A program made the translations under genes and the position numbers. The notes beneath the pieces were generated by a model, which worked only from the letters and a program-made list of their open reading frames with translations, made no database searches and had not been told where the DNA came from. A DNA stretch of 64,000 nt, from the NCBI RefSeq assembly GCF_002802965.1, contig NZ_NXGA01000001.1, positions 3,100,366 to 3,164,365 on the forward strand. The letters are read 5' to 3'. The stretch's first letter is position 1; the number at the start of each line of letters is the position of its first letter. This document shows, one piece after another, positions 1-7,596 of the stretch. Source of the DNA: Sporolactobacillus pectinivorans (GTDB lineage: Bacteria; Bacillota; Bacilli; Bacillales; Sporolactobacillaceae).

Positions 1-440
1 CTCTTGTTTTGGCAAAAGCCAATGCAACTGAAATTGTCAGCCGTGTGCAGCGCATCGCTGCAAAACTCGGCCTGGAGGAGATATTAAACAAGTTTCCTTA
101 CGAAATTTCCGGAGGACAAAAACAGCGCACTGCTGCAGCAAGAGCGATGATCATAAGCCCCGATCTGATTTTTGCCGATGAACCGACGGGCGCGCTGGAT
201 TCGAAATCGGCGACTGCGCTGCTGCAGATGATGGCGCAGATGAACGTGGAAGAAAACGCGACAATCCTGATGGTCACACATGATGCCTTCTCTGCCAGCT
301 ATTGCCACCGGATTTTATTTATTAAGGATGGTGAAATTTTTACGGAGCTGGATCGGGGCGATCTGACGCGCAAAGTTTATTTTCAGAAAATCCTCGATGT
401 CCTTTCCGCACTGGGGGGTGGGCAAAGTGACATTATTTAA
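1..440 (+). CDS. BceA-type ABC transporter ATP-binding protein (5' end outside window)
   Basis: This is the C-terminal part of an ABC ATPase; the open frame runs in from the left edge with the first full codon at base 3. It shows the ABC signature ISGGQKQR, Walker B LIFADEPTGALD and the H-loop in MVTHD. The AAARA and GALDSKSA context is typical of the BceA/MacB/LolD group. In the BceAB family this subunit powers a transporter that senses or removes cell-wall-active peptides such as bacitracin. The following permease is BceB-like and its start overlaps this gene by 14 bases, so the two are translationally coupled. The Walker A region lies outside the window. Substrate is unknown. Confidence 0.9.
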   Translation, partial: LVLAKANATEIVSRVQRIAAKLGLEEILNKFPYEISGGQKQRTAAARAMIISPDLIFADEPTGALDSKSATALLQMMAQMNVEENATILMVTHDAFSASYCHRILFIKDGEIFTELDRGDLTRKVYFQKILDVLSALGGGQSDII

Positions 441-2370
441 TCTCGCCCGCCGCAATATGTCACGCAACTTTTACCGCTATTTTCTTTATTTCGCTTCGAT
501 GATTTTCAGCGTAATGATTTTCTTCACCTTCGTCTCCATCCAGTTTAATCATCAGGTGGCGCAGGCATCCTCAGTCAAAATCGATACATCATTTAAAGCG
601 GCTTCGATTGTCCTGATTATCTTCGTATCGATTTTTATATGGTATTCGAACAGTTTCTTTACCAAGCAGCGAAAAAGGGAAGTCGGGCTTTACGCCCTGC
701 TCGGTCTGCGAAAGAAACAGATCGGCCGGATGCTTTTTTATGAAAATCTGATTCTAGGGCTGCTGTCACTATTAATCGGTATGCTGATCGGCATGCTGCT
801 GTCCAAGTTTTTTGTCATGATCCTGATGAAACTGATGGACGCGGCAGTCCATGTCCGTTTTTCGATTTCTTCGCAAGCGGTCCTGGAAACGACCGCTGTT
901 TTTCTTCTGATTATCTTGCTGACTTCTCTGGATGGCTATCGGCTGATTTATCGGTTCCAACTAATCGATTTGTTTCATGCAGAAAAGGAAGGAGAGAAAG
1001 CGCCTAAAGTGTCTGCGATTCAGGCGTTACTGGCTGTGTTGCTGATTGCAGGCGGTTACTGGATGGCACTGCAGAGCCTGAATTCAAGGCTTTGGCATCT
1101 CGGCCTTCTTCCGGTCGCCCTGATTATTTTATTTTGCATCATTACCGGGACCTTTTTGTTGTTCCGTTCACTGACCGTCTATTTTCTAAAGAAGTCCAAA
1201 AAGCGTAAAACGCACTATTACCGGGGAATGAATATGATCAGCACCGCTCAGCTTTTCTATCGCATCCGGGGGAATGCACGAGTGCTGACTGTGATTGCGA
1301 CGCTGAGTGCCGTCACGCTTTGTGCCGTCGGAACAAGCTTCAGCCTCTATTATGAAACCGGAAAATACACAAAAGAATCCAAGCCGTTCAGCTACGCTTA
1401 CATGGCTCAAAAAGGGGATCAGACCAAAGCGGATAACACTTTTGAACAAGTGGTTAAAGCTGAAGGCCGTCATCGGATTTTGAATCAAACAGCGGTGCGC
1501 ATGATCCCGGTCACAGGCAGACTGAACGGATTCAAATCGCCTATCTCTCCCCAGTTCCTGACACTTATTTCCAAGTCTTCATTCAATGAACTTGAGAAGA
1601 TTATAGGATTAAAAGACCCTGCCAGACTCAATTCCAGTGACGCTCTTATACTGGACAGATATTACAGCAACCAATTTTCGCCAGATTTTCAAGGAAAGAC
1701 CGGAAGCATTCATACGACAACAGGACAAAATACAACGCTTCATTTTATCGGTTACAGACCCTACAGCGTTCTGAACAGCCCGTTTGCCAATTTTACCATT
1801 GTCGTTTCCGATGCCCAGTTCAATCAACTGGAGCAGCGTAACCATCCGCTCACCGTAACCCAGATCAATATAACCGATCCCGGTCATTCCGGTCCGCTGA
1901 CGGCGCAATTGTCTGCGAAATTAAATCCTTTAATTATGTCCGCTACTTTTTCAATCGGAAGCTATTACGACTCGTATCATGGAATGATGTCTGCATACGG
2001 ACTGGTGATGTTTCTGGGCGCCTTCCTCGCGCTTGTTTTCCTGCTTGCCACCGGCAGCATTATCTACTTCAAACAGCTGACGGAAGCAGAACAGGAGAAG
2101 GCGCAATATGGCATACTCCGAAAAATTGGTGTAACAAGGAAGGAAATCCAGGAAGCCGTTGCCAAACAGGTCGGCTTTGTCTTCGCCCTGCCGCTTGTTC
2201 TTGGAATTGTTCACAGCATCGTAGCCCTCACCGCGCTGTCGAAGATGCTGGACCAGAGCCTTCTGATGCCGGTTGGGGTATGCATGCTCGCCTACACCTT
2301 GATTTATCTCGGCTACTACTTCTTTACCATTCACTCATATACGAGAATTGTAAATTTGGAAAGCCAGTGA
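427..2370 (+). CDS. BceB-type FtsX-family ABC permease
   Basis: This is a membrane permease of about 647 residues, matching the length of BceB proteins. About ten membrane segments are visible (roughly 14-40, 60-78, 102-130, 150-172, 198-216, 227-250, 286-310, 522-548, 585-603, 613-635). A large extracellular region of about 210 residues lies between segments 7 and 8, the hallmark of antimicrobial-peptide transporters that work with a BceS-type kinase. I chose the GTG at 427 because a G-rich ribosome binding site (411-421) precedes it; an in-frame start at 397 would lie deep inside the ATPase gene. No kinase or regulator gene follows; if present they would lie left of the window. The gene ends before a strong hairpin. 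Confidence 0.9.
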   Translation: MTLFNLARRNMSRNFYRYFLYFASMIFSVMIFFTFVSIQFNHQVAQASSVKIDTSFKAASIVLIIFVSIFIWYSNSFFTKQRKREVGLYALLGLRKKQIGRMLFYENLILGLLSLLIGMLIGMLLSKFFVMILMKLMDAAVHVRFSISSQAVLETTAVFLLIILLTSLDGYRLIYRFQLIDLFHAEKEGEKAPKVSAIQALLAVLLIAGGYWMALQSLNSRLWHLGLLPVALIILFCIITGTFLLFRSLTVYFLKKSKKRKTHYYRGMNMISTAQLFYRIRGNARVLTVIATLSAVTLCAVGTSFSLYYETGKYTKESKPFSYAYMAQKGDQTKADNTFEQVVKAEGRHRILNQTAVRMIPVTGRLNGFKSPISPQFLTLISKSSFNELEKIIGLKDPARLNSSDALILDRYYSNQFSPDFQGKTGSIHTTTGQNTTLHFIGYRPYSVLNSPFANFTIVVSDAQFNQLEQRNHPLTVTQINITDPGHSGPLTAQLSAKLNPLIMSATFSIGSYYDSYHGMMSAYGLVMFLGAFLALVFLLATGSIIYFKQLTEAEQEKAQYGILRKIGVTRKEIQEAVAKQVGFVFALPLVLGIVHSIVALTALSKMLDQSLLMPVGVCMLAYTLIYLGYYFFTIHSYTRIVNLESQ

Positions 2371-2446
2371 ACGACCCTCTACTTAGCGTTCAGTCCTTAG
2401 AGAAGGGAAAGACTTCTCGTCAGTTACGTTAAAACTCATTCTCATA

Positions 2447-2484
2447 CACCAAAAAGGCACTCGGATTCGGGTGCCTTTTTGGTG
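2447..2484. terminator. Bidirectional rho-independent terminator
   Basis: A perfect 14-bp inverted repeat (CACCAAAAAGGCAC and its complement) surrounds a 10-base loop. It carries A-runs on one arm and T-runs on the other, so it can stop transcription from the bceB-like gene on the plus strand and from the convergent ABC-2 operon on the minus strand. Confidence 0.85.
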
Positions 2485-2523
2485 ATTCGATAAAAGATCA
2501 GTGACACTGCCGCAAGTTTTCTA

Positions 2524-3318
2524 TCAAACATTCAGGTCCCTTTTCCGATAAAAAAAGTACGTTGATACAGAAAAAGCAGCAATAAGCAAAAGAGTGAGGA
2601 TCACAACAACCAGGCTGAGTCCGTCCCCGTTCACAATGTCCGTGTAACTGAAGTATTTGAAGGGCGAGAGTATATTCAGAAAATCGAGATGATTCGCCAG
2701 ATCCGTGATTTTAGAGATTACATACGAACCGAGCAGAATCGAGGTGGCCAGAGATCCTGAAGCTTTCGGGTTCTTCATAAAGGCCGAAAGCAAGGCTCCC
2801 AGTGACAGGAAGATTAACTGAACAATAAACATTGTCAGAAGGAACACGGCTATTTCACCGAAAATATCTTTTCCCTTATTATAAGCGGCAACCAGAAAGA
2901 ATGAGGAAAGCAGCGTCACAACATTAATGACAACGATGTTCACCAGTGCTGCAAGAAGTTTTGAGGTAATCACTGCTGTCCGTGAAACAGGTTTAACCAT
3001 CAGGAACTCCGAAGTTTTATCGCGCTCTTCTTTTGCGATAATGCTACTTCCCAGCAATGCAGCATGTATGGCAGCTGCAAGTACAATATAAGAGAACAGG
3101 AATGCGAAAAAACCGCTCATGGTTGAGACATTGAACGACCCCATTCCGAACAGCGCCCTCATCGAATGAGGCAATTCGGTCAATGCCTGGCTTGCTGCAC
3201 CGCCGGAGGAATAAGTTGTATATTTGCTCATGCCGCTTAATACTCCCAGAAACATGCAGACACTCCAGATGATCAAGGCTTTACGGTTAGCCTTCAGTTC
3301 TCTCAGAAAGATATTCAT
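2524..3318 (-). CDS. ABC-2 type transporter permease
   Basis: A 264-residue integral membrane protein with about six hydrophobic segments, including one near residue 20 and a final one just before the basic C-terminus. It is related in sequence to the gene that follows it at higher coordinates: both begin with a short MN-x-(F/Y)-L-x-EL segment, both have K-S-R-x-R-T/K-T-x-(D/E)-FL(M/L)VKPVSR near residue 90-110, and both carry an LSPFxYF motif. The third of three consecutive ATG codons (3318) is the likely start, because the GAGGAGG site then sits 7 bases upstream. It is the last gene of the TetR-ABC operon and probably forms the membrane channel with its paralog. Substrate unknown. Confidence 0.85.
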   Translation of the reverse strand: MNIFLRELKANRKALIIWSVCMFLGVLSGMSKYTTYSSGGAASQALTELPHSMRALFGMGSFNVSTMSGFFAFLFSYIVLAAAIHAALLGSSIIAKEERDKTSEFLMVKPVSRTAVITSKLLAALVNIVVINVVTLLSSFFLVAAYNKGKDIFGEIAVFLLTMFIVQLIFLSLGALLSAFMKNPKASGSLATSILLGSYVISKITDLANHLDFLNILSPFKYFSYTDIVNGDGLSLVVVILTLLLIAAFSVSTYFFYRKRDLNV

Positions 3319-3355
3319 CATCATGCCTCCTCGTTAAGTCAGTCCCGTAAGCCAT

Positions 3356-4159
3356 TCAGCTCACGGCATGGATATCCTTTCGGGAATAAATGATATAGCT
3401 TGCCACGATAGGCGCGATAACAATGACTGCTCCGGTAATCAGATATGAAGCTTCATAATTTGCGTTTTTAATGATATTCGTGACATTAAAGTAATTGAAG
3501 GGCGAGAGGTATCTGGCCGCATCATCATTTTTTCCAGTCGAAATCAGTGCACCGATCATGTAGAAACCGAGTACGACACCGAGAGAGATCGGAAGCACAG
3601 ACTTAAGTTTACTGAACAACACAGAAATAACCAAACCAATCGCAAAGAACATGAATTGGAGAAAAAGCAGCGTTAAATTGATCAGGAAGAAAATCTTCTC
3701 ATCGAAACTGCCCGTATTTATGAAGTGAACCATAATGGACAAAGCGGCGTAAAAGACGATGTCCAGTGCAAGGATCATCGTCAGCGAAGCCAGAAGTTTT
3801 GCCGTGACGATCGCCGGACGCGACACCGGCTTAACCAGAAGAAAATCTGCCGTCCGTTCCCTCGATTCTTTCGAGAGAATGGAAACACCGAGATTCATAG
3901 ACTGAATGGCCCCGCACAGTGTAATAAAAGAAAAAATCATCGAATAAAACCCAACGATTGATGTAATATAGTTAAGATTAATGCCAAGCATGGCTCTCAC
4001 TGGTGCCGGGTAGTTGCCGAGCAATTTTTTAAAGCCCTCCGCATCTTTGACCATACCCGGATAAACAGATAGGTAAAGTGCCGCCAGTGCAATGATGACG
4101 ATCGTCCACACGATGGTTGATTTCCTCAGTGATTTCAGTTCGTGAAGGTACATATTCAT
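3356..4159 (-). CDS. ABC-2 type transporter permease
   Basis: A 267-residue membrane protein of the ABC-2 family, paralogous to the downstream permease. It has six predicted hydrophobic segments and shares the VKPVSRPAIVTAKLL segment with its neighbour. It begins 5 bases after the stop of the ATPase gene, and its AAAGGAGGG ribosome binding site lies inside that gene's end, so translation is coupled. The two permeases plus the ATPase suggest a heteromeric exporter of the kind involved in drug or peptide efflux. That function is inferred only from family and context. Confidence 0.85.
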   Translation of the reverse strand: MNMYLHELKSLRKSTIVWTIVIIALAALYLSVYPGMVKDAEGFKKLLGNYPAPVRAMLGINLNYITSIVGFYSMIFSFITLCGAIQSMNLGVSILSKESRERTADFLLVKPVSRPAIVTAKLLASLTMILALDIVFYAALSIMVHFINTGSFDEKIFFLINLTLLFLQFMFFAIGLVISVLFSKLKSVLPISLGVVLGFYMIGALISTGKNDDAARYLSPFNYFNVTNIIKNANYEASYLITGAVIVIAPIVASYIIYSRKDIHAVS

Positions 4160-4164
4160 GTTGA

Positions 4165-5046
4165 TCAGCCCTCCTTTTCGTAATAATGCATGAAAATTTC
4201 CTCAAGGTCAGGCTCTTCAATAGATATGTTCAGAAGGTCCATCCGGGCAACTTTTTGAATAATTGTATTGACGTTGCCTTTATAGATGAACTTTGCTGTA
4301 TTTTCTTTGACTTTGAAGTCGCTCACACCGTCAAGTTGAAAATCCTCGGAACTGATCCCGGATCTTGCCTCAATACTGATCCTCTTGTAATTGTTCTCCT
4401 GCAGAGTGCTAATTTTTTCAAGTTTGATGATTCTTCCTTCCTTGATGAAAGCAACGCGATCGCACATTTTCTGAACTTCAGTGAGAATATGAGAAGAAAA
4501 GAAAATGGTCGCGCCTTTCTGATTTTCCTCTCTGATAAGTTCAAAAAATTTCTGCTGCATCAGAGGATCGAGACCACCAGTCGGTTCATCAAGAATGATC
4601 AGTTTAGGTTCATGAAGCAGTCCCTGCACGATGCCGACCTTCTTCTTATTGCCATACGACAGGTCGTTTATTTTCTTTTTCAGATCAAGATTCATAGCTT
4701 CCGCCAGTTCATGGATCCGTTTTGTACAATCCTTTTTATAAAAACTGGCAGAATATTTGAGGAGATCGATCACCCTCATGTTATCATAATAGAAAACTTC
4801 TGAAGGCAGATAGCCTAATTCTTGCCTCACTTCGGGATGATCAAAGCAGCTTTTTCCAAAAATGGTTGCACTTCCGTTCGTCGGGTGAATCAGCCCCAGC
4901 AGTGTCCGGATCGTCGTTGATTTTCCTGCTCCGTTCGGCCCGATAAAGCCGAATATTTCACCCTGTTCGACATTTAAATTCACATTAATAATGCCTCTCG
5001 CCTTGCCAAACTGTTTTGTGAGATTTTTAATTTCAATGACGTTCAT
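4165..5046 (-). CDS. ABC transporter ATP-binding protein
   Basis: A 293-residue ATPase of the BcrA/CcmA group. Walker A is GPNGAGKST near residues 37-45, the signature region is DLSYGNKKK with a divergent LSYGN in place of LSGGQ, Walker B is LIILDEPTGGLD, and the H-loop lies in FFSSHIL. The LSYGN signature and an extended C-terminal part (about residues 220-293) are common in ATPases that pair with ABC-2 permeases. It lies second in the operon, 21 bases after the TetR gene, and just before both permeases. Specific substrate cannot be told from sequence. Confidence 0.9.
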   Translation of the reverse strand: MNVIEIKNLTKQFGKARGIINVNLNVEQGEIFGFIGPNGAGKSTTIRTLLGLIHPTNGSATIFGKSCFDHPEVRQELGYLPSEVFYYDNMRVIDLLKYSASFYKKDCTKRIHELAEAMNLDLKKKINDLSYGNKKKVGIVQGLLHEPKLIILDEPTGGLDPLMQQKFFELIREENQKGATIFFSSHILTEVQKMCDRVAFIKEGRIIKLEKISTLQENNYKRISIEARSGISSEDFQLDGVSDFKVKENTAKFIYKGNVNTIIQKVARMDLLNISIEEPDLEEIFMHYYEKEG

Positions 5047-5067
5047 GAGTGGTCCCCTCCCGGATGA

Positions 5068-5685
5068 TCATTTATAACAGACTTGTTTAAGCAAAGTCAG
5101 GCAGTCAAGGAATTCTTTATAAAAAACATCTATAGCCTCTAAGTCCGCATCCGCATTGCCCGTTATATCAGTGAAATACCCTTCGGACATCCACGTCAGC
5201 ATTTTGACGATCAGTTTCAGATCAACACCGTCTTTGAATTTTGAAGTATCCATGTCTTCAAAAACGACATTTTCCTGGAATTTCACGACATTCAAATCGG
5301 CAAGAAGATTGCGGATATCCTGCCTGACTTCACTATCGTTCTCATGAAGCATATTTTTGAAAAAAGAGAGCATTCCCGGGTGTTGTTGTATCACCGCAAG
5401 TTTAATGTCACCAGCGAGCCTGATTCTGTCAAAGAAATCAGTGACACTTTTATCGAGCTTTTTACTTATTTCATCCATGAAAGTAGTCCCGCTCAGCTCG
5501 ATCAAATATAAATACAGTGCCTTTTTTGTACCAAAGTAATGAAAAACCATCGCTTTTGAGATTCCGGCGGCTGCGGCGATATCACTCACGGATGTTTTTT
5601 TATAACCGTTCGTGCCAAAGGATATCAGCGCTCCATCGACAATCGCATTTTGTTTCTCTAAGGGCAAACTCATAAACTTATTCAA
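5068..5685 (-). CDS. TetR family transcriptional regulator
   Basis: A 205-residue regulator with an N-terminal helix-turn-helix (about residues 10-55; TSVSDIAAAAGISKAMVFHYFG is the recognition region) and a longer, variable ligand-binding half. I chose the TTG at 5685 because GAGGTGA lies 5 bases upstream; the GTG at 5694 overlaps that site. It is the first gene of the operon, ahead of an ABC ATPase and two permeases, and its promoter is flanked by a perfect inverted repeat made of two near-palindromic half units. This layout is typical of autorepression of a transporter operon released by a transported compound. The ligand is unknown. Confidence 0.9.
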   Translation of the reverse strand: MNKFMSLPLEKQNAIVDGALISFGTNGYKKTSVSDIAAAAGISKAMVFHYFGTKKALYLYLIELSGTTFMDEISKKLDKSVTDFFDRIRLAGDIKLAVIQQHPGMLSFFKNMLHENDSEVRQDIRNLLADLNVVKFQENVVFEDMDTSKFKDGVDLKLIVKMLTWMSEGYFTDITGNADADLEAIDVFYKEFLDCLTLLKQVCYK

Positions 5686-5706
5686 TAAAATCACCTCACA
5701 GTTTGC

Positions 5707-5761
5707 ATTGACCGAATCGGTTTACAAGATAAGTATATTCCCATAAACCGATTCGGTCAAT
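5707..5761 (-). promoter_or_regulatory. TetR operon promoter with twin operators
   Basis: A sigma-A promoter faces the TetR gene: TTGACC (5755-5760), 17-base spacer, TATACT (5732-5737). Two 18-base arms, 5707-5724 and 5744-5761, are exact reverse complements. Each arm contains its own near-palindrome ACCGAATCGGT, so there are probably two TetR dimer sites, one over the -35 and one just downstream of the -10. Occupancy would block RNA polymerase, giving autoregulation. Confidence 0.85.
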
Positions 5762-5883
5762 ATTTTTTAGATTTAGATTGGAAAATTCAGCCAGGCTGCG
5801 GCTTTTTTTTCGACCAGACGAGATCTATTTAAACACGCTTGGTATTTCGCGGTTTCCATCTTATTTTTCCACATAATTCAAAA

Positions 5884-5917
5884 AAGGCCTCAAGGGATCA
5901 CACACCCTTGGGGCCTT
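5884..5917 (-). terminator. Rho-independent terminator of lysC
   Basis: A 13-bp stem with one G-T wobble (AAGGCCTCAAGGG against CCCTTGGGGCCTT) with an 8-base loop is followed on the minus strand by a run of T residues. It lies 28 bases past the lysC stop codon. Confidence 0.85.
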
Positions 5918-5944
5918 GGCCTTAATTATTTATTCCGTTCAATT

Positions 5945-6442
5945 TTAAAGGCTGATTGATTCCTCTTCAGCGAGATGAAAGGTCGTATGCAGTGTTTCAA
6001 GTGCTTCGAGCAAGTTTTCTTCATCGATAATTGTTGAAACTTTGATCTCCGATGTACTGATCATTTTAACTTTAATGCCGTTCTCAGCCAATGCGTGGAA
6101 CATCTGTGCAGCGACACCAGGATTGGAAGCCATGCCGGAGCCGACAATCGATACTTTGGCCAGTTCTGATTCAAAAATCAACTGGTGGAACTCAAGATCC
6201 TTTTCCTGCGTGCGCAGAACATCCAGCGTTTCATTCTGCAGATCCCGGTCAACTGTAAAGGACAGGCTCGTCTTTGCTTCATCCAGTACATTCTGGACAA
6301 TGACATCAATATTGATGTGTTTGGCAGCGATTGCATCAAAGACACGCGATACTGCACTAACATTATTCGGCAGTCCGAGCAGTGTTATCTTAGTTACATT
6401 TTTTTCAAAAGCAAGTCCTCTGACTGTTTTAGTCGTCTCCAT
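5945..6442 (-). CDS. lysC: Aspartate kinase beta subunit (internal in-frame start within lysC)
   Basis: Codon 246 of lysC is ATG and is preceded by AAGGAGGA at a spacing of about 7 bases, a much better ribosome binding site than chance would give inside a gene. The product would be 165 residues and hold just the two ACT regulatory domains. Bacillus subtilis LysC is known to be an alpha2-beta2 enzyme made from two in-frame starts at nearly this codon. The assignment here is by analogy plus the visible site. Confidence 0.75.
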   Translation of the reverse strand: METTKTVRGLAFEKNVTKITLLGLPNNVSAVSRVFDAIAAKHINIDVIVQNVLDEAKTSLSFTVDRDLQNETLDVLRTQEKDLEFHQLIFESELAKVSIVGSGMASNPGVAAQMFHALAENGIKVKMISTSEIKVSTIIDEENLLEALETLHTTFHLAEEESISL

Positions 6443-7177
6443 TGATACTTCCTCCTTAATCACCGTTCCCTCTTCTTCAGAGAATGAGGAGCAGACAACC
6501 AGTTCGATGTGGCTGTTCTTAGCGTATTCGACAGCGCGCGGGTGGAGTACACCCGCACCCAGATAAGCCATTTCAAGCATTTCATCGTAACTGATTTCTT
6601 TAAGCTTTCTCGCCTTGCTTACGTAGCGCGGATCAGTCGTGAAAACGCCAGTCACATCTGTGTAAATTTCACACCTAGCCGCACCGAAAGCAGCGGCCAG
6701 CGCAACGGCCGATGTGTCCGAACCGCCCCGCCCGAGCGTCGTGATTTCTCCGGCGTTAGTCACACCCTGAAAGCCCGCAACAATCACTATCGTTCCTTTT
6801 TTCAGCTGCGGACGGATCAATGAGGTGTCAATAGAGCTGATTCTTGCGCTTTCATGGACATCTTCCGTCTTGATCCCCGCCTGCCAGCCCGTATACGAGA
6901 TCGCATCATAGCCGCGTTCAATCAGCACCATGGCCAGAAGGGCAATAGTCACCTGTTCACCGGTAGAAAGGAGCACATCCATCTCACGTTTCGACGGCCG
7001 GTCCGAAATTTCTCCCGCCATGCTCACCAGTGAATCCGTTGTTTTGCCCATTGCCGACACAACGACAATAATCTGGTCGCCAGCCGTTTTCTTTTTAATA
7101 ATTCTTTCCGCTACCCTCTGCAGTCGTTCAACCGTTGCCACCGATGTTCCACCAAACTTCATCACTGTTAAAGCCAC
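5945..7177 (-). CDS. lysC: Aspartate kinase (lysine-regulated, alpha subunit)
   Basis: A 410-residue aspartokinase that phosphorylates aspartate, the first step toward lysine, threonine, methionine and diaminopimelate. The N-terminal KFGGTSV motif starts at residue 7, the kinase domain covers about 1-240, and two ACT domains fill about 255-400. Length matches the LysC (aspartokinase II) enzyme of Bacillus (about 408). The GTG start at 7177 is preceded by AAAGGAG. The gene is under a lysine riboswitch, which fits feedback control by lysine. It also contains an internal start for a separate beta subunit, as known for Bacillus lysC. The leader has its own promoter just past uvrC. Confidence 0.97.
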   Translation of the reverse strand: MALTVMKFGGTSVATVERLQRVAERIIKKKTAGDQIIVVVSAMGKTTDSLVSMAGEISDRPSKREMDVLLSTGEQVTIALLAMVLIERGYDAISYTGWQAGIKTEDVHESARISSIDTSLIRPQLKKGTIVIVAGFQGVTNAGEITTLGRGGSDTSAVALAAAFGAARCEIYTDVTGVFTTDPRYVSKARKLKEISYDEMLEMAYLGAGVLHPRAVEYAKNSHIELVVCSSFSEEEGTVIKEEVSMETTKTVRGLAFEKNVTKITLLGLPNNVSAVSRVFDAIAAKHINIDVIVQNVLDEAKTSLSFTVDRDLQNETLDVLRTQEKDLEFHQLIFESELAKVSIVGSGMASNPGVAAQMFHALAENGIKVKMISTSEIKVSTIIDEENLLEALETLHTTFHLAEEESISL

Positions 7178-7308
7178 TCTTCACTCGCTCCTTTAGATTA
7201 TGAACGGCAAATAAATACCGCTGCTCTTCCCCATCCTCTCTGTACCATCTGCGGGACGATCTTTGAAAGAGCCTACACCTTTGCTTTTTTCCCTTCAGTG
7301 ATAAAAAG

Positions 7309-7535
7309 AACAGCGAGCATCTCCCCGCTGTTGAACAGACAATCTTTTTCAGCATGCTGAGATAGTTCTCCACACTTTCGCTCGTGTGACAGCCCTACAC
7401 TTGTTCAATGCAGATCCAGCCCGGAAACGTGATGAAACATTTCCTACTTCGGCAGTGTCCCCTTTAATCCGCGGTCAGTGAATCTCATCCTTCTCGCGCG
7501 GCCTACTCATGAAGACTGCTCCTCTATCACTTCAG
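7309..7535 (-). promoter_or_regulatory. Lysine riboswitch (L box) with intrinsic terminator
   Basis: The minus-strand leader of lysC carries the L-box landmarks in order: GATAGAGG near 7520-7527, GAGTA, AGAAGGAT, AAAGGGGA, GCCGAAG, TGCATTGAAC, AGGGCTGTC, and TGGAGAACTATCTC near 7360-7373. The first GATAG (7523-7527) pairs with CTATC (7361-7365) to close P1. A terminator hairpin (7309-7332, AACAGCG with CGCTGTT) followed by CTTTTT lies just downstream. When lysine binds, the terminator should form and lysC is turned off. Confidence 0.93.
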
Positions 7536-7561
7536 ATATTTGAAAAAATTAAGTTATGTGA

Positions 7562-7590
7562 ATTATAGCAGAACTGTGATTAAGAGACAA
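7562..7590 (-). promoter_or_regulatory. Sigma-A promoter of lysC
   Basis: TTGTCT (7585-7590), a 17-base spacer and a consensus TATAAT (7562-7567) face lysC. Transcription should start near 7555, about 20 bases before the riboswitch begins. The promoter lies directly after the uvrC stop codon. Confidence 0.85.
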
Positions 7591-7596
7591 CACTTT

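Noticed and set aside
4186..4803. A 205-codon plus-strand frame opposite the ABC ATPase
   Set aside because: Antisense to a gene with intact Walker motifs; Phe/Ile-rich and without a ribosome binding site.
7128..7373. An 81-codon minus-strand frame before lysC
   Set aside because: It overlaps the lysine riboswitch terminator and the lysC start in another frame; no protein features.
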